Shown piece by piece: positions 55,115 through 64,000 of a DNA stretch of 64,000 bases. The notes beneath the pieces were generated by a model. The model saw nothing but the letters and a program-made list of their open reading frames with translations. It was not told the origin of the DNA and did not search any database. The DNA lies in NCBI RefSeq assembly GCF_029543105.1, contig NZ_JARQXB010000004.1, positions 62,001-126,000 of the forward strand, given 5' to 3'. The number at the start of each line of letters is the position of its first letter. Positions within the stretch are counted from its first letter, which is position 1. Made by a program: the position numbers and the translations under genes. This DNA comes from Stenotrophomonas sp. HITSZ_GD (GTDB taxonomy: Bacteria; Pseudomonadota; Gammaproteobacteria; Xanthomonadales; Xanthomonadaceae).

Positions 55115-56089
55115 ATGGATGTCATGACTTCTTCCCCGCGCCTTCCTCTCTCCGCCGACGCCGGCCTGCGCGTCGCTGTCCTCGTGCCGTGCCACAACGA
55201 AGCGGCGACCATCGCCAAGGTCGTCGGCGACTTCGCCACCGCGCTCCCCGGGGCGGCGATCCACGTGTTCGACAACAACTCCCGTGACGCCACCGCCGCG
55301 CAGGCGCGCGCGGCCGGCGCCCAGGTGCACGCGGTCGGCCTGCAGGGCAAGGGTAACGTGGTGCGTCGCGCGTTCGCCGACGTGGAGGCCGACATCTACG
55401 TGATGGTGGATGGCGACGACACCTACGACGCCGGTGCCGCGCCTGAACTGGTGCAGCGGCTGCTCGCCGAGGGGCTGGACATGGTGGTCGGCGCGCGCCG
55501 CGACCAGGCGCAGGCCGCGTACCGCCCGGGCCACCGCTTCGGCAACGTGTTGCTCACCCGTTGCGCGGGCCTGCTGTTCGGCCGCAGCTTCGACGACATG
55601 CTGTCCGGCTACCGCGTGTTCTCGCGGCGTTACGTGAAGTCCTTCGCCGCGCATGCCAGCGGCTTCGAGACCGAAACCGAGCTGGCGGTGCACGCGCTGC
55701 AGTTGCGCATGCCGGTGGCCGAAGTCGCCACCGCCTACGGCGTGCGCCCGGAAGGCTCGCAGAGCAAGCTCAACACCTGGCGCGACGGTGGCCGCATCCT
55801 GATGACCATCCTCAAGCTGTTCAAGGCCGAGCGGCCGCTGCTGTTCTTCTCGGTCGGCTTCGTGGCCTGCGTGCTGGCCTCGCTCGGGCTGGCCGCGCCG
55901 CTGCTGGAAACCTACATGCAGACCGGGCTGGTGCCGCGCTTTCCCACCGCGGTCCTGTGCGTGGCGCTGATGCTGCTCGGCTTCCTGCTGCTGGCCTGCG
56001 GGCTCATCCTGGACACCGTCACGCGCGGGCGCATCGAGGCCAAGCACCTGGCCTATCTTTCGATGCCGCGCCCGGGGATGCGCGCTTGA
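55115..56089 (+). CDS. Family 2 glycosyltransferase (DPM1/GtrB-like)
   Basis: A 324-residue GT2 enzyme that makes polyprenyl-phosphate sugars. GT-A core with LVPCHNEAATIAKVV, DNNSRDAT, the metal-binding DGDDTYD and DMLSGYRVFSRRYVKSF, then two C-terminal membrane helices (about 248-310). It would supply the lipid-linked sugar used by the GT39 neighbour 15 bp upstream. The start could also be the Met at residue 4. Confidence 0.88.
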   Translation: MDVMTSSPRLPLSADAGLRVAVLVPCHNEAATIAKVVGDFATALPGAAIHVFDNNSRDATAAQARAAGAQVHAVGLQGKGNVVRRAFADVEADIYVMVDGDDTYDAGAAPELVQRLLAEGLDMVVGARRDQAQAAYRPGHRFGNVLLTRCAGLLFGRSFDDMLSGYRVFSRRYVKSFAAHASGFETETELAVHALQLRMPVAEVATAYGVRPEGSQSKLNTWRDGGRILMTILKLFKAERPLLFFSVGFVACVLASLGLAAPLLETYMQTGLVPRFPTAVLCVALMLLGFLLLACGLILDTVTRGRIEAKHLAYLSMPRPGMRA

Positions 56090-57897
56090 GGCGGTTCGTG
56101 GGGCGCGTGGGCGCCGCGTTGCGTGCGCGGCTGGCGTTCGACTCGCGCGCGAACATCGTCGTGGCCTGCGTATCGGCTGTCGTGCTATGCGGGCTGTGGT
56201 CGGTGCTGCGCGGCCAGGACACCAACTGGGACCTGCGCAACTACCACCTCTACAACGGCTATGCCGCCTTGCACGGTCGCCTGGGTCTGGACCTGGCCGC
56301 CGCGCAGATGCAGAGCTACTTCAATCCTGCGCTGGACGTGGTGCAGTACGCACTGATGACCGGGTGGCCGGCCCCGCTAGCCGGTTTCCTGCTCGGGGCG
56401 TGGCATGGGCTGGTATTCGCGTGCGTGGCGGCGATCGCCTGGCGCGTGCTGGCCGACGATCCGCGCCGCGCCGTGCGCGTGCCGTGGCTGGCGCTGGCCG
56501 GTCTGCTCACCGCCGCGTTCGTCTCCGAACTGGGCAACACCATGGCCGACAACACCACCGCGGTGCCGGTGCTGGCGGCGCTGGCGCTGGTGCTCTCGGC
56601 GCAGGCGCGCCAGCGCGCGGGGCGCGGCGCGTGGCTGCAGTGGGGGCTGGCCGGCGTGCTGCTCGGGCTGGCGGTGGCGCTTAAGCTGACGAATGCGTTG
56701 TATGCGGCCGCGCTGGGCGTGGCCGCGCTGTGCGACGGCGGCCGTGCGCGCGCGCGTTTTTCCGGCGCGTTGGCGATGACGCTGGCCGCGCTGGCCTGCT
56801 TCGCGGCGGTTGGCGGGCCCTGGTTCGTGCGCGTATGGCAGCAGTTCGGCAATCCCCTGTTCCCGCAGTTCAACGCGTGGTTCGATGCGCCGCTCGCGCT
56901 GCCGGTGTCGGTGGCCGATACGCGCTGGCTGCCGCGCGGGCTGGGCGAATGGCTGGCATGGCCCGTGGTGTTTTCGCTGCATCCCAAGCGGGTGAGCGAC
57001 CTGCCGCTGCCGCAGTTCGCGTGGGCGCTGGCCTACGTGCTGGTGATCTTGGGCGTCGGCTGGCGCGTGCTGCGCCGCCCGGTGGCCGAACGGCAGCCAG
57101 CGGTGTCGGCCGCGTGGGTGGTGGCGGTGTTCTGCGCACTGGCGTTCATCGCTTGGCAGGCGATGTTCAGTATCCATCGCTACCTCGTCGTGCTGGAGGT
57201 GCTGCTGCCCCTGCTGCTTTGGTGGGCCTGGCCGTGGCTGCTGCCGGCGCGCACGCTGGGCTGGCGCGCCCCGCTGCTGGCGCTGCTGGCCGTGCACGTG
57301 CTGGTGGCCGGGCGCGACTGGGGCCATGCGTCGTGGCGCAGGGCCGCGTTCGAGGTGGCGGCGCCGGCCATGCCCGCGCCGGCGGCCAGTGCGGTGGTGG
57401 TGGTAGGCGGCGAGCCGCAGGCGTGGCGGATTCCGCTCCTGCCGCCGCAGGCGACCTACCTTTCCTGGGGCTCGAACTTCCCGGCATCGCCGGCCTACGG
57501 CGAACGCGTGCGCGTCATGCTGGCCGCGCGCGAGGACCGTTACGCGATGCTGCATGCCACCGCCGACCGCGGCGCTGAGCGCATCGCGCGGCTGAACCAA
57601 TGGGCGCGGCGGTTGGGATGGTCGCAGCAGCCGGGCTGCGCCACGTTGCGCTGGTGGGCGCGCAAGGGGCTGCGCGCGACGCTCGACGACAGCACGCCGG
57701 GCCAATGCGTGCTGCGGCAGCGCGCGGACCGCGCGCTGGACGTGGCTGCCGCCGATGCCGCCCTGCGCGAGGCCGCGCAGGCGCAGCTCGCCCCGCTGGG
57801 ATGGCGGCTGGACACCGCCAGTTGCCAGCGGCTGCCGGCACGCATCGGCGCTGACGCCTTCCCGTATCAGTGGTGCCGGCTGATGCCGGCCGAATAA
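56086..57897 (+). CDS. Polytopic membrane glycosyltransferase-like protein (GT-C fold, 603 aa)
   Basis: A 603-residue protein with about nine membrane spans over residues 20-400, a conserved acidic segment GQDTNWDLRNYHLYNGYAA after the first helix (typical GT-C first-loop acidic residues), and a soluble periplasmic C-terminal part. It overlaps the previous stop through TTG at 56086 (TTGA), so I use TTG; GTG 56098 is the other option. Third gene of the glycosylation cluster; probably transfers a sugar from the lipid carrier made by the GT2 gene. Confidence 0.75.
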   Translation: MRRFVGRVGAALRARLAFDSRANIVVACVSAVVLCGLWSVLRGQDTNWDLRNYHLYNGYAALHGRLGLDLAAAQMQSYFNPALDVVQYALMTGWPAPLAGFLLGAWHGLVFACVAAIAWRVLADDPRRAVRVPWLALAGLLTAAFVSELGNTMADNTTAVPVLAALALVLSAQARQRAGRGAWLQWGLAGVLLGLAVALKLTNALYAAALGVAALCDGGRARARFSGALAMTLAALACFAAVGGPWFVRVWQQFGNPLFPQFNAWFDAPLALPVSVADTRWLPRGLGEWLAWPVVFSLHPKRVSDLPLPQFAWALAYVLVILGVGWRVLRRPVAERQPAVSAAWVVAVFCALAFIAWQAMFSIHRYLVVLEVLLPLLLWWAWPWLLPARTLGWRAPLLALLAVHVLVAGRDWGHASWRRAAFEVAAPAMPAPAASAVVVVGGEPQAWRIPLLPPQATYLSWGSNFPASPAYGERVRVMLAAREDRYAMLHATADRGAERIARLNQWARRLGWSQQPGCATLRWWARKGLRATLDDSTPGQCVLRQRADRALDVAAADAALREAAQAQLAPLGWRLDTASCQRLPARIGADAFPYQWCRLMPAE

Positions 57898-57904
57898 GCC
57901 CGGC

Positions 57905-58471
57905 TCAGGGCACGCGGAAACCGGCCTGCCGCAGCAGGCGCGCGGTGGCGATCAACGGCAGGCCGACCAGCGCGGTGGGGTCGCGGTTCTCGATGGCCTC
58001 GAACAGGCTGATGCCCAGGCCCTCGCACTTGAAGCTGCCGGCGCAGTCCAGCGGCGACTCGGCCTGCAGGTAGCGGTCGATCTCCTCCTCCGACAGGGCG
58101 CGGAAATGGACTTCGGTCAGGTCCACGGCCTCGTGGATGCCTTCCGGCCCGGCCAGGCATACGGCGGTGTGGAAGCGCACGCGGCGGCCGGACATCGCGG
58201 CCAACTGCGCCTGGGCGGCGGCGAACGTGCCCGGCTTGCCGAGCGGCGCGCCGTCCAGCTCGGCGGCCTGGTCCGAGCCGATCACCCAGGCATCCGCGCC
58301 CGCCAGCGCCAGCGCCTTGGCCCGCGCCAGCCGCACCGCCAGCGCGCGCGGCGCTTCGCCGGCACCGGGCGTTTCGTCGGTGCGGGGGCGGGCAGTCTCG
58401 AACGGCAGGCCCAGGCGGGCCAGCAGGTCGCGCCGGTAGACGGAGGTCGAGGCGAGGATCAGCCGGGGCAT
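57905..58471 (-). CDS. Maf/YceF nucleotide pyrophosphatase (7-methyl-GTP type)
   Basis: A 188-residue Maf-family pyrophosphatase that hydrolyses modified nucleotides. It starts MPRLILASTSVYRRDLLARLGL, and has VIGSDQAAELDG and the DCAGSFKCEGLGISLFEAIEN motif of the YceF branch. Divergent from yceD, as in enterobacteria. Convergent with the glycosyltransferase gene by 7 bp. Confidence 0.92.
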   Translation of the reverse strand: MPRLILASTSVYRRDLLARLGLPFETARPRTDETPGAGEAPRALAVRLARAKALALAGADAWVIGSDQAAELDGAPLGKPGTFAAAQAQLAAMSGRRVRFHTAVCLAGPEGIHEAVDLTEVHFRALSEEEIDRYLQAESPLDCAGSFKCEGLGISLFEAIENRDPTALVGLPLIATARLLRQAGFRVP

Positions 58472-58584
58472 GGGCGGCTCCGTTCAGGTCGGGGCGGCGA
58501 GTCTGCCGCCCGCCTGGGCCACGGGGCAAGCTGGCCCCGGACGATTTGACAGGGGGTCGTGCCGTCCTTAACATTCTGCGGCTT

Positions 58585-59094
58585 ATGTCCCCCAACGTTC
58601 CCGAACAGCTGGATGCTTGGCGGATGGTCGCGGCGCGCAGGCGCTTCGATGGCAGTCTGCCGCTGTCGGCCATGCGCCGGCTGGAAGGCAGCCTGGTCGA
58701 TACCGAGGGCGAGGTGAATTACTCGCTGGAGTTCGGCCGGGACGATGTGCTGCAGGTGTCCTACGTCGAATTGCATGTCGAAACGGCGCTGCCGCTGGAA
58801 TGCCAGCGCAGCCTGGCGCGTTTCCTGCTACCGGTGAAGATCACTCAGCGCTTGGGGTTGGTGCGCAGCGAGGACGAAGAGGCCGCGCTGCCACAGGATT
58901 ACGAGGCCCTGCTGGTTCCGGAGGACGGCATGCTCAAGCCCGCCGACCTCATCGAGGACGAGCTGGTGCTGGCGGTCCCCGTGGTGCCGATGGCGCCGGG
59001 CACCGAGGCGGTCGAGTCCGAATGGGCCGCGACCACCGAAGAATTGGACAAGGTCAATCCGTTCGCGGAGCTGGCCAGGTTGAAGAAGCAATAA
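58585..59094 (+). CDS. yceD: YceD family protein (DUF177)
   Basis: A 169-residue member of DUF177, whose plant and bacterial members act in ribosomal RNA accumulation. It has the signature EGEVNYSLEFGRDD and a central acidic region ending NPFAELARLKKQ, with the cysteine ECQRSL. Next to rpmF as in most proteobacteria. The start MSPNVPEQLDAW is chosen; the frame extends to 58546. Confidence 0.9.
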   Translation: MSPNVPEQLDAWRMVAARRRFDGSLPLSAMRRLEGSLVDTEGEVNYSLEFGRDDVLQVSYVELHVETALPLECQRSLARFLLPVKITQRLGLVRSEDEEAALPQDYEALLVPEDGMLKPADLIEDELVLAVPVVPMAPGTEAVESEWAATTEELDKVNPFAELARLKKQ

Positions 59095-59192
59095 CCGTCG
59101 CGCTGGCGCGGCGGTGACCCAGAAAGTCGGTGCGGGCGCGCAGCCTGTGCGACGAAACGACGAAGTAAACGAACCGAGTTTGGAGCAATCCC

Positions 59193-59387
59193 ATGGCTGT
59201 GCAGAAATCCCGTGTTACCCCGTCCCGCCGCGGCCAGCGCCGCTCGCATGACGCCCTGACCGCCAAGCAGCTGTCGACCGACCCGACCAGCGGCGAGACC
59301 CACCTGCGTCACCACGTGACCGCCGACGGCTACTACCGCGGCAAGAAGGTCATCGCGACCAAGACCTCGGCGGTCAGCGAAGATTGA
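59193..59387 (+). CDS. rpmF: 50S ribosomal protein L32
   Basis: A 64-residue basic protein, [20 protein letters not shown], with [21 protein letters not shown] and YYRGKKVI. The zinc-binding cysteines present in some L32 are absent, as is usual for gammaproteobacterial L32. 99 bp after yceD, followed by fabH after 86 bp. Confidence 0.96.
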   Translation: MAVQKSRVTPSRRGQRRSHDALTAKQLSTDPTSGETHLRHHVTADGYYRGKKVIATKTSAVSED

Positions 59388-59473
59388 TCCGTGACGCCCG
59401 CCGCCTGGCGGTGGGCGATACGCGTCTTCCGGGGCGGCGCTTTCGCGCCGGCCCCAAAGCAACAGGACACGGT

Positions 59474-60448
59474 ATGAGCAAGCGGATCTACTCCAGAATC
59501 GCGGGCACGGGCAGCTATTTGCCCGAGAAGATGCTGACCAACGACGATCTGGCCAAGTTCGTCGATACCAGCGATGAGTGGATCCGCACGCGCACCGGCA
59601 TCACCGAGCGGCACATCGCCGCCGATGACCAGACCACGTCCGACCTGGCCTACTTCGCCGCCACCCGCGCGATGGAGGCTGCCGGCGTCAGCGCCGACGA
59701 GATCGACATGATCGTCGTCGGCACCACCACGCCGGACCTGATCTTCCCGTCCACCGCCTGCCTGCTGCAGGCGCGCATCGGCGCCAACGGCTGTGGCGCG
59801 ATGGACGTCAACGCCGCCTGCTCGGGCTTCATCTACGCCCTGAGCGTGGCCGACAAGTTCATCCGCTGCGGCGACGCGCGCACCGTGCTGGTCGTCGGCG
59901 CCGAGACCCTGACCCGCATCGTCGACTGGACCGACCGCACCACCTGCGTGCTGTTCGGCGATGGCGCCGGCGCGGTCGTGCTCAAGGCCGACGAGGACAC
60001 GGGCATCCTCAGCACCCACCTGCATGCCGACGGAAGCAAGAAGGAGCTGCTGTGGGATCCGGTCGGCGTGTCGACCGGCTTCGGCGAGAACGGGCAGGGC
60101 GGCAAGATCTTGATGAAGGGCAACGACGTGTTCAAGTACGCCGTCAAGGCGCTGGACTCGGTCGTGGACGAGACCCTGCAGGCCAACGGCCTGGACAAGC
60201 ACGACCTGGATTGGCTGATTCCGCACCAGGCCAACCTGCGCATCATCGAAGCCACCGCCAAGCGCCTGGAGATGTCCATGGACCAGGTGGTGGTGACGGT
60301 GGACAAGCACGGCAACACGTCGGCCGGCTCGGTGCCGCTGGCGCTGGATACCGCCGTGCGCTCGGGCCGCGTGCAGCGCGGCCAGCTGCTGTTGCTGGAA
60401 GCGTTCGGCGGCGGCTTCACATGGGGTTCGGCGCTGCTGCGCTATTGA
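59474..60448 (+). CDS. fabH: 3-oxoacyl-[ACP] synthase III
   Basis: Initiating condensing enzyme of type II fatty-acid synthesis, 324 residues. Catalytic triad C116 (DVNAACSGF), H251 (IPHQAN) and N281 ([10 protein letters not shown]). No plsX gene lies between rpmF and fabH, unlike E. coli. ATG 59474 aligns with the family; the frame upstream is longer. Confidence 0.97.
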   Translation: MSKRIYSRIAGTGSYLPEKMLTNDDLAKFVDTSDEWIRTRTGITERHIAADDQTTSDLAYFAATRAMEAAGVSADEIDMIVVGTTTPDLIFPSTACLLQARIGANGCGAMDVNAACSGFIYALSVADKFIRCGDARTVLVVGAETLTRIVDWTDRTTCVLFGDGAGAVVLKADEDTGILSTHLHADGSKKELLWDPVGVSTGFGENGQGGKILMKGNDVFKYAVKALDSVVDETLQANGLDKHDLDWLIPHQANLRIIEATAKRLEMSMDQVVVTVDKHGNTSAGSVPLALDTAVRSGRVQRGQLLLLEAFGGGFTWGSALLRY

Positions 60449-60519
60449 TTCCCGCAGGGGCGCTTGGCGCCCCTGCGCGGTCGTTCCCCCCTCCGCGTCC
60501 CCACCGGAGTTGTTTTTTC

Positions 60520-61299
60520 ATGGCAGAACCCATCGTCATCGACGGACGGCGGGGCTGGCTGAAGCAGTACGGCGAAGGCGGCCGTGCGCTGGCGCTGGGT
60601 ACGCTGGGCTTCGTCGCGCGTCTTTTCCACCTCCAGGCCCTGCGCCCGCCCCCGCACCGCGGCGGCGAGGCCGCGCGCGACATCGAGGCCCGGCGCATCG
60701 CCGAGCTGCGGGCGCAGGCGGTGAACGTGCCGCAGGTGCTGGGCACCGGGCGCGCGGCGCTGGTGCTCAGCGACAACGGCCGCTCGCTGGCCAGCTGCCT
60801 GCGCGAAGCCGACGACGCCGGCCGCGACGCGCTGGTGCGTCATGCCTTGGCGGCGATCTCCGGTTCCCATGCGCGCGGCGCCTATTTCGGCCAGCCGCTG
60901 CCGCGCAACATGACCTTCGACGGCGAGCGGATCGGGTTCATCGACTTCGAGGAAGACCCGCTCGAAGTGATGGACCTCGCGCAGGCCCAGGCCCGCGACT
61001 GGCTGATGTTCGGCTACGGCGTGGCCAAGTACTACGAACAGCGCCTGCCGGCACTGCAGCAGATGCTCGCCGAGGCGATGTGCGAGGAGGGCGCGCCGGT
61101 GGTCGAGCACGCGCACGCGGTGACTGGGCGCCTGCAGCCGATGGCCCGGGTGCTGCGGCTGGGGCGCTCGGCACGCGCGCTGGCGCATTCGATCCTGGTC
61201 ATCCATGCGGCCACCACGCTGAGCGTGCTCGCCATCGCGTTCGTATGCGTGGACTGGTTCTCCGACGGGCACCTGGACATGCTCGGCTTGCTGAGCTGA
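60520..61299 (+). CDS. Atypical kinase-like protein (BUD32/LPS-kinase-like)
   Basis: A 259-residue protein with kinase-like features: an N-terminal Lys region (VARLFHLQALRPP), the catalytic-loop-like SHARGAYFGQPLPRNMTFD (loop His and Asn, but no canonical HxD Asp), the DFG-like FIDFEEDP, and one hydrophobic helix near the C terminus (about 230-248). It lies between fabH and fabD, apparently in one operon with GGAG 12 nt before the ATG. Possibly a lipid or LPS kinase; substrate unknown. Confidence 0.65.
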   Translation: MAEPIVIDGRRGWLKQYGEGGRALALGTLGFVARLFHLQALRPPPHRGGEAARDIEARRIAELRAQAVNVPQVLGTGRAALVLSDNGRSLASCLREADDAGRDALVRHALAAISGSHARGAYFGQPLPRNMTFDGERIGFIDFEEDPLEVMDLAQAQARDWLMFGYGVAKYYEQRLPALQQMLAEAMCEEGAPVVEHAHAVTGRLQPMARVLRLGRSARALAHSILVIHAATTLSVLAIAFVCVDWFSDGHLDMLGLLS

Positions 61300-61445
61300 T
61301 CCACGCCGCCCGGGGTCCGGCCTGCGGCCCGCGTGACGGGTAGCCGGGGCGGGAAGTCCATACCTTTGCATACGCGCCAGTACAGACGCTGGGGCGATTT
61401 CACCCGTATGATCGCCCCTCGTTTTCGCAGACCCCCTCCGCGCGC

Positions 61446-62390
61446 GTGACCGAAAATTCCCTCGCTTTCGTCTTTCCGGGCCAGGGCTCGCAGTCGCTCG
61501 GCATGCTTGCCGAACTGGCCGAGCTGCACCCGCAGATCCGCGACACCTTCGCCGAAGCCTCCGAAGGCGCCGGCGTGGACCTGTGGGCGCTCTCCCAGGG
61601 CGGCCCCGAGGAAATGCTCAACCGCACCGAATACACCCAGCCGGCGCTGCTGGCCGGTGGCGTGGCGGTGTGGCGCCTGTGGCACGCGCGCCATGGCGCG
61701 CAGCCCGCGGTGCTGGCCGGGCACAGCCTGGGCGAGTACACCGCGCTGGTGGCCGCCGGCGCGCTGAGCCTGCGCGACGGCGCCCACCTGGTGCGCCTGC
61801 GCGGCCAGCTGATGCAGGACGCCGCGCCGGCGGGCGTCGGCGCGATGGCCGCCGTGCTCGGCGCCGAGGATGCCGTGGTCGCCGAGGTCTGCGTGCAGGC
61901 CGCCGGCAGCCAGGTGGTGGTGCCGGCGAACTTCAATTCCCCCGGCCAGATCGTCATCGGCGGCGACGCCGCGGCGGTGGACCGCGCCATCGCGCTGCTC
62001 GCCGAACGCGGCGTGCGCAAGGCGGTGAAGCTGGCGGTCAGCGTGCCCTCGCACACCCCGCTGATGCGCGAGGCCGCCAACCGGCTGGCCGAGGCCATGG
62101 CCGGGCTGGACTGGCGCGCGCCGCAGCTGCCGGTGGTGCAGAACGTCGATGGCCAGGTGCACGACGGCGTGGCGGCGATCCGCCAGGCGCTGGTCGAACA
62201 GCTCTACCTGCCGGTGCAGTGGACCGCCTGCGTGCAGGCGCTGGCCGCGCGCGGCGTGACCCGCGTGGCCGAGTGCGGCCCGGGCAAGGTGCTGACCGGC
62301 CTGGTCAAGCGCATCGACAAGTCGCTGGACGGCCGCCCGCTGGCGACGCCGGCCGACTTCGAGGCCGCGCTGGCCGACTGGGCCGCGTGA
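61446..62390 (+). CDS. fabD: Malonyl-CoA:ACP transacylase
   Basis: Loads malonyl onto acyl carrier protein. 314 residues with FPGQGSQ near the start, GHSLGEY carrying the nucleophile S94, and the catalytic His in SVPSHTPLM (about 203). Start is GTG 61446. 146 bp after the kinase-like gene. Confidence 0.96.
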   Translation: MTENSLAFVFPGQGSQSLGMLAELAELHPQIRDTFAEASEGAGVDLWALSQGGPEEMLNRTEYTQPALLAGGVAVWRLWHARHGAQPAVLAGHSLGEYTALVAAGALSLRDGAHLVRLRGQLMQDAAPAGVGAMAAVLGAEDAVVAEVCVQAAGSQVVVPANFNSPGQIVIGGDAAAVDRAIALLAERGVRKAVKLAVSVPSHTPLMREAANRLAEAMAGLDWRAPQLPVVQNVDGQVHDGVAAIRQALVEQLYLPVQWTACVQALAARGVTRVAECGPGKVLTGLVKRIDKSLDGRPLATPADFEAALADWAA

Positions 62391-62475
62391 TGCCCGACGT
62401 GCGCGCGTGTCCGCGCGCGCGGCCGTGGCGCCTCGGCGTCCATTCCCTTTTGTTGCCTCCAACGAGGAAGTCCAG

Positions 62476-63219
62476 ATGAGCAAGCCCCTGCAGGGAGAAA
62501 TCGCGCTGGTCACCGGCGCCAGCCGCGGCATCGGCGCGGCCATCGCCGACGAACTGGCCGCCCAGGGCGCCACGGTGATCGGCACCGCCACCTCGGCCTC
62601 CGGCGCGCAGGCGATCGGCGAGCGCCTGGCCGCGGCCGGCGGCCACGGCCGCGAACTCAACGTGACCGACGCCGCCTCGATCGATGCGCTGATCGAGGGA
62701 ATCGCCAAGGAATTCGGCCCGGTGTCGATCCTGGTCAACAACGCCGGCATCACCCGCGACAACCTGCTCATGCGCATGAAGGACGAGGACTGGCAAGCCA
62801 TCCTCGACACCAACCTGAGCAGCGTGTTCCGCACCAGCAAGGCGGTGATGCGCGGCATGATGAAGGCGCGCAAGGGCCGCATCATCAACATCGCCTCGGT
62901 GATCGGCGTGACCGGCAACGCCGGGCAGGCCAACTACGCCGCGGCCAAGGCCGGCATCATCGGTTTCTCCAAGTCGCTGGCCAAGGAGATCGGCTCGCGC
63001 GGCGTCACGGTGAACGTGGTGGCGCCGGGCTTCATCGACACCGACATGACCCGCGCGCTGCCGGAAGAACAGCGCACCGCGCTGCTGGACCAGATCGCGC
63101 TGGGCCGTCTCGGCGAGCCGGCCGACATCGCCCGCGCGGTGGCGTTCCTGGCCGGTCCTTCGGCCAGCTACATCACCGGCGAGACCCTGCACGTCAACGG
63201 CGGCATGTACATGCCGTGA
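62476..63219 (+). CDS. fabG: 3-oxoacyl-[ACP] reductase
   Basis: NADPH-dependent SDR enzyme of 247 residues. TGASRGIG at 13-20, NNAG at 88-91, and catalytic S141, Y154 and K158. GAGGAAG precedes the ATG by about 6 nt. Third gene of the fab operon. Confidence 0.97.
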   Translation: MSKPLQGEIALVTGASRGIGAAIADELAAQGATVIGTATSASGAQAIGERLAAAGGHGRELNVTDAASIDALIEGIAKEFGPVSILVNNAGITRDNLLMRMKDEDWQAILDTNLSSVFRTSKAVMRGMMKARKGRIINIASVIGVTGNAGQANYAAAKAGIIGFSKSLAKEIGSRGVTVNVVAPGFIDTDMTRALPEEQRTALLDQIALGRLGEPADIARAVAFLAGPSASYITGETLHVNGGMYMP

Positions 63220-63371
63220 GACGTGCGGCGCAGGGATGCGCTAAGTGGTTGAATCGCCGGGGTTTGCAGTGAAATGAATGCTCCGGCGGTTTCCACTACA
63301 CTATCCAACGCGGCCATCGCACCCGATGGCGTTTTTTTGAACCACCACTACTCCATCTGGAGCGATATCCA

Positions 63372-63611
63372 ATGAGCACCATCGAAGAACGCGTCAAGAA
63401 AATCGTCGTCGAACAGCTTGGCGTCAAGGAAGAGGAAGTCACCAACAGCGCATCGTTCGTCGATGACCTGGGTGCGGACTCGCTGGACACCGTCGAGCTG
63501 GTGATGGCGCTCGAAGAAGAGTTCGAGTGCGAGATTCCGGACGAAGAGGCCGAGAAGATCACCTCCGTCCAGCAGGCGATCGACTACGTCAAGGCTCACG
63601 TCAAGAGCTGA
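63372..63611 (+). CDS. acpP: Acyl carrier protein
   Basis: A 79-residue acidic protein, [19 protein letters not shown], with phosphopantetheine attachment site S37 in [11 protein letters not shown]. The 152-bp space before it contains a short hairpin (near 63297-63322) and probably an own promoter, as acpP is usually made in excess. Confidence 0.97.
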   Translation: MSTIEERVKKIVVEQLGVKEEEVTNSASFVDDLGADSLDTVELVMALEEEFECEIPDEEAEKITSVQQAIDYVKAHVKS

Positions 63612-63668
63612 TGCGTCGATCCCGGAACGCGTGCGCGGCGCCGCTGGCACCGCCTGCGTTCCACACGA

Positions 63669-63698
63669 CATGGGGCCGCTCAAGCGGCCCCGTGTTTT
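63669..63698 (+). terminator. Terminator after acpP
   Basis: Stem GGGGCCGC / GCGGCCCC with TCAA loop, followed by GTGTTTT. About 60 bp after acpP, before fabF; could attenuate read-through so that acpP is made in excess. Confidence 0.7.
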
Positions 63699-63829
63699 AG
63701 GGTGCCGCCCAGGCGGGCACCCGGTTTTCCCAGCAGGCGCCGCGCCGTGGCGTGCGCGCCTGTGGCGGCGCGATGTCGCCGCCGTCATCGCCAGCGTCAA
63801 TCCGCAAGGTATCGGGCAGGAGATCCACA

Positions 63830-64000
63830 ATGAGTCGTCGTGTTGTCGTGACCGGCATGGGCATGGTGTCGCCGCTGGGCAATGACCTGGCCAGCAGCTG
63901 GGAGGGGATCATCAATGGTCGCTCCGGCATCGGCCCGATCACCCATATTCCCGCCGAGCAGTTCACCACCCGCATCGCCGGCGAAATCCGCGATTTCGAT
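63830..64000 (+). CDS. fabF: 3-oxoacyl-[ACP] synthase II (FabF), 5' part only
   Basis: First 57 residues of a condensing enzyme: [19 protein letters not shown], with [13 protein letters not shown] and the typical AGEIRDFD at the window edge. The rest, including the catalytic Cys-His-His, is outside. GGAG lies 8 nt before the ATG. Order acpP-fabF is standard. Confidence 0.92.
   Translation, partial: MSRRVVVTGMGMVSPLGNDLASSWEGIINGRSGIGPITHIPAEQFTTRIAGEIRDFD

Overview
The window is GC-rich chromosomal DNA from a gammaproteobacterium, most likely of the family Xanthomonadaceae (Lysobacteraceae; Lysobacter, Luteimonas or Thermomonas-like). This is inferred from gene order and protein character: phoB-phoR, tig-clpP-clpX-lon-hup, a gloB/methyltransferase/rnhA/dnaQ block, dnaX-ybaB-recR, and an acyl-carrier/fatty-acid operon yceD-rpmF-fabH-fabD-fabG-acpP-fabF that lacks plsX. 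Species cannot be named from the sequence alone.

Layout. 1-6.2 kb: phosphate two-component system, a BepA-type metalloprotease, glutaredoxin with a thiol CMD-family protein, NAD isocitrate dehydrogenase and a YccA-type membrane protein. 6.3-8.7 kb: five tRNA genes (Pro, Arg, His, Lys, Leu) with a small relic of an integrated element whose far end carries a second copy of the tRNA-Lys 3' half. 8.7-15.3 kb: the protein quality-control block tig, clpP, clpX, lon (with a sigma32-like promoter) and hup. 15.3-18.7 kb: tRNA-Val, two identical tRNA-Asp genes, ppiD and fabI. 18.8-23.4 kb: a LysM lytic transglycosylase, gloB, a methyltransferase, rnhA, dnaQ and a PP2C phosphatase. 23.5-26.1 kb: tRNA-Ser(CGA) and LPS-core genes (DUF6165, GT9 heptosyltransferase-like, KdkA). 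26.1-29.1 kb: molybdopterin genes moaA-C-D-E. 29.1-32.4 kb: 4.5S SRP RNA and a large autotransporter.

32.4-45.25 kb is a 12.8-kb mobile element inserted in the 3' end of tRNA-Ser(GGA), bounded by a 17-bp direct repeat. It encodes a tyrosine integrase, an AlpA-like regulator, a primase/VapE-type helicase, an unknown 234-aa protein, a cluster of nine exact GCGTTCCG 8-mers that looks like a replication origin, a serine resolvase, a candidate small terminase, a clear large terminase, several unknown small proteins, a NUMOD3-like protein, a DNA methyltransferase facing a nuclease-like protein, an HNH-like protein and a DUF3892 protein. It has packaging and replication genes but no recognisable capsid, portal or tail genes. 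I read it as a phage satellite (PICI/P4-like in logic) or a remnant of one, carrying a probable restriction-modification cargo. This is the most interesting object in the window.

45.3-64 kb returns to core chromosome: tRNA-Ser, dnaX-ybaB-recR-HIT, an Slp lipoprotein with a TgpA/DUF58/MoxR operon, three membrane glycosyltransferase genes, a Maf/YceF nucleotide pyrophosphatase, and the fatty-acid operon, which is cut by the window end inside fabF.
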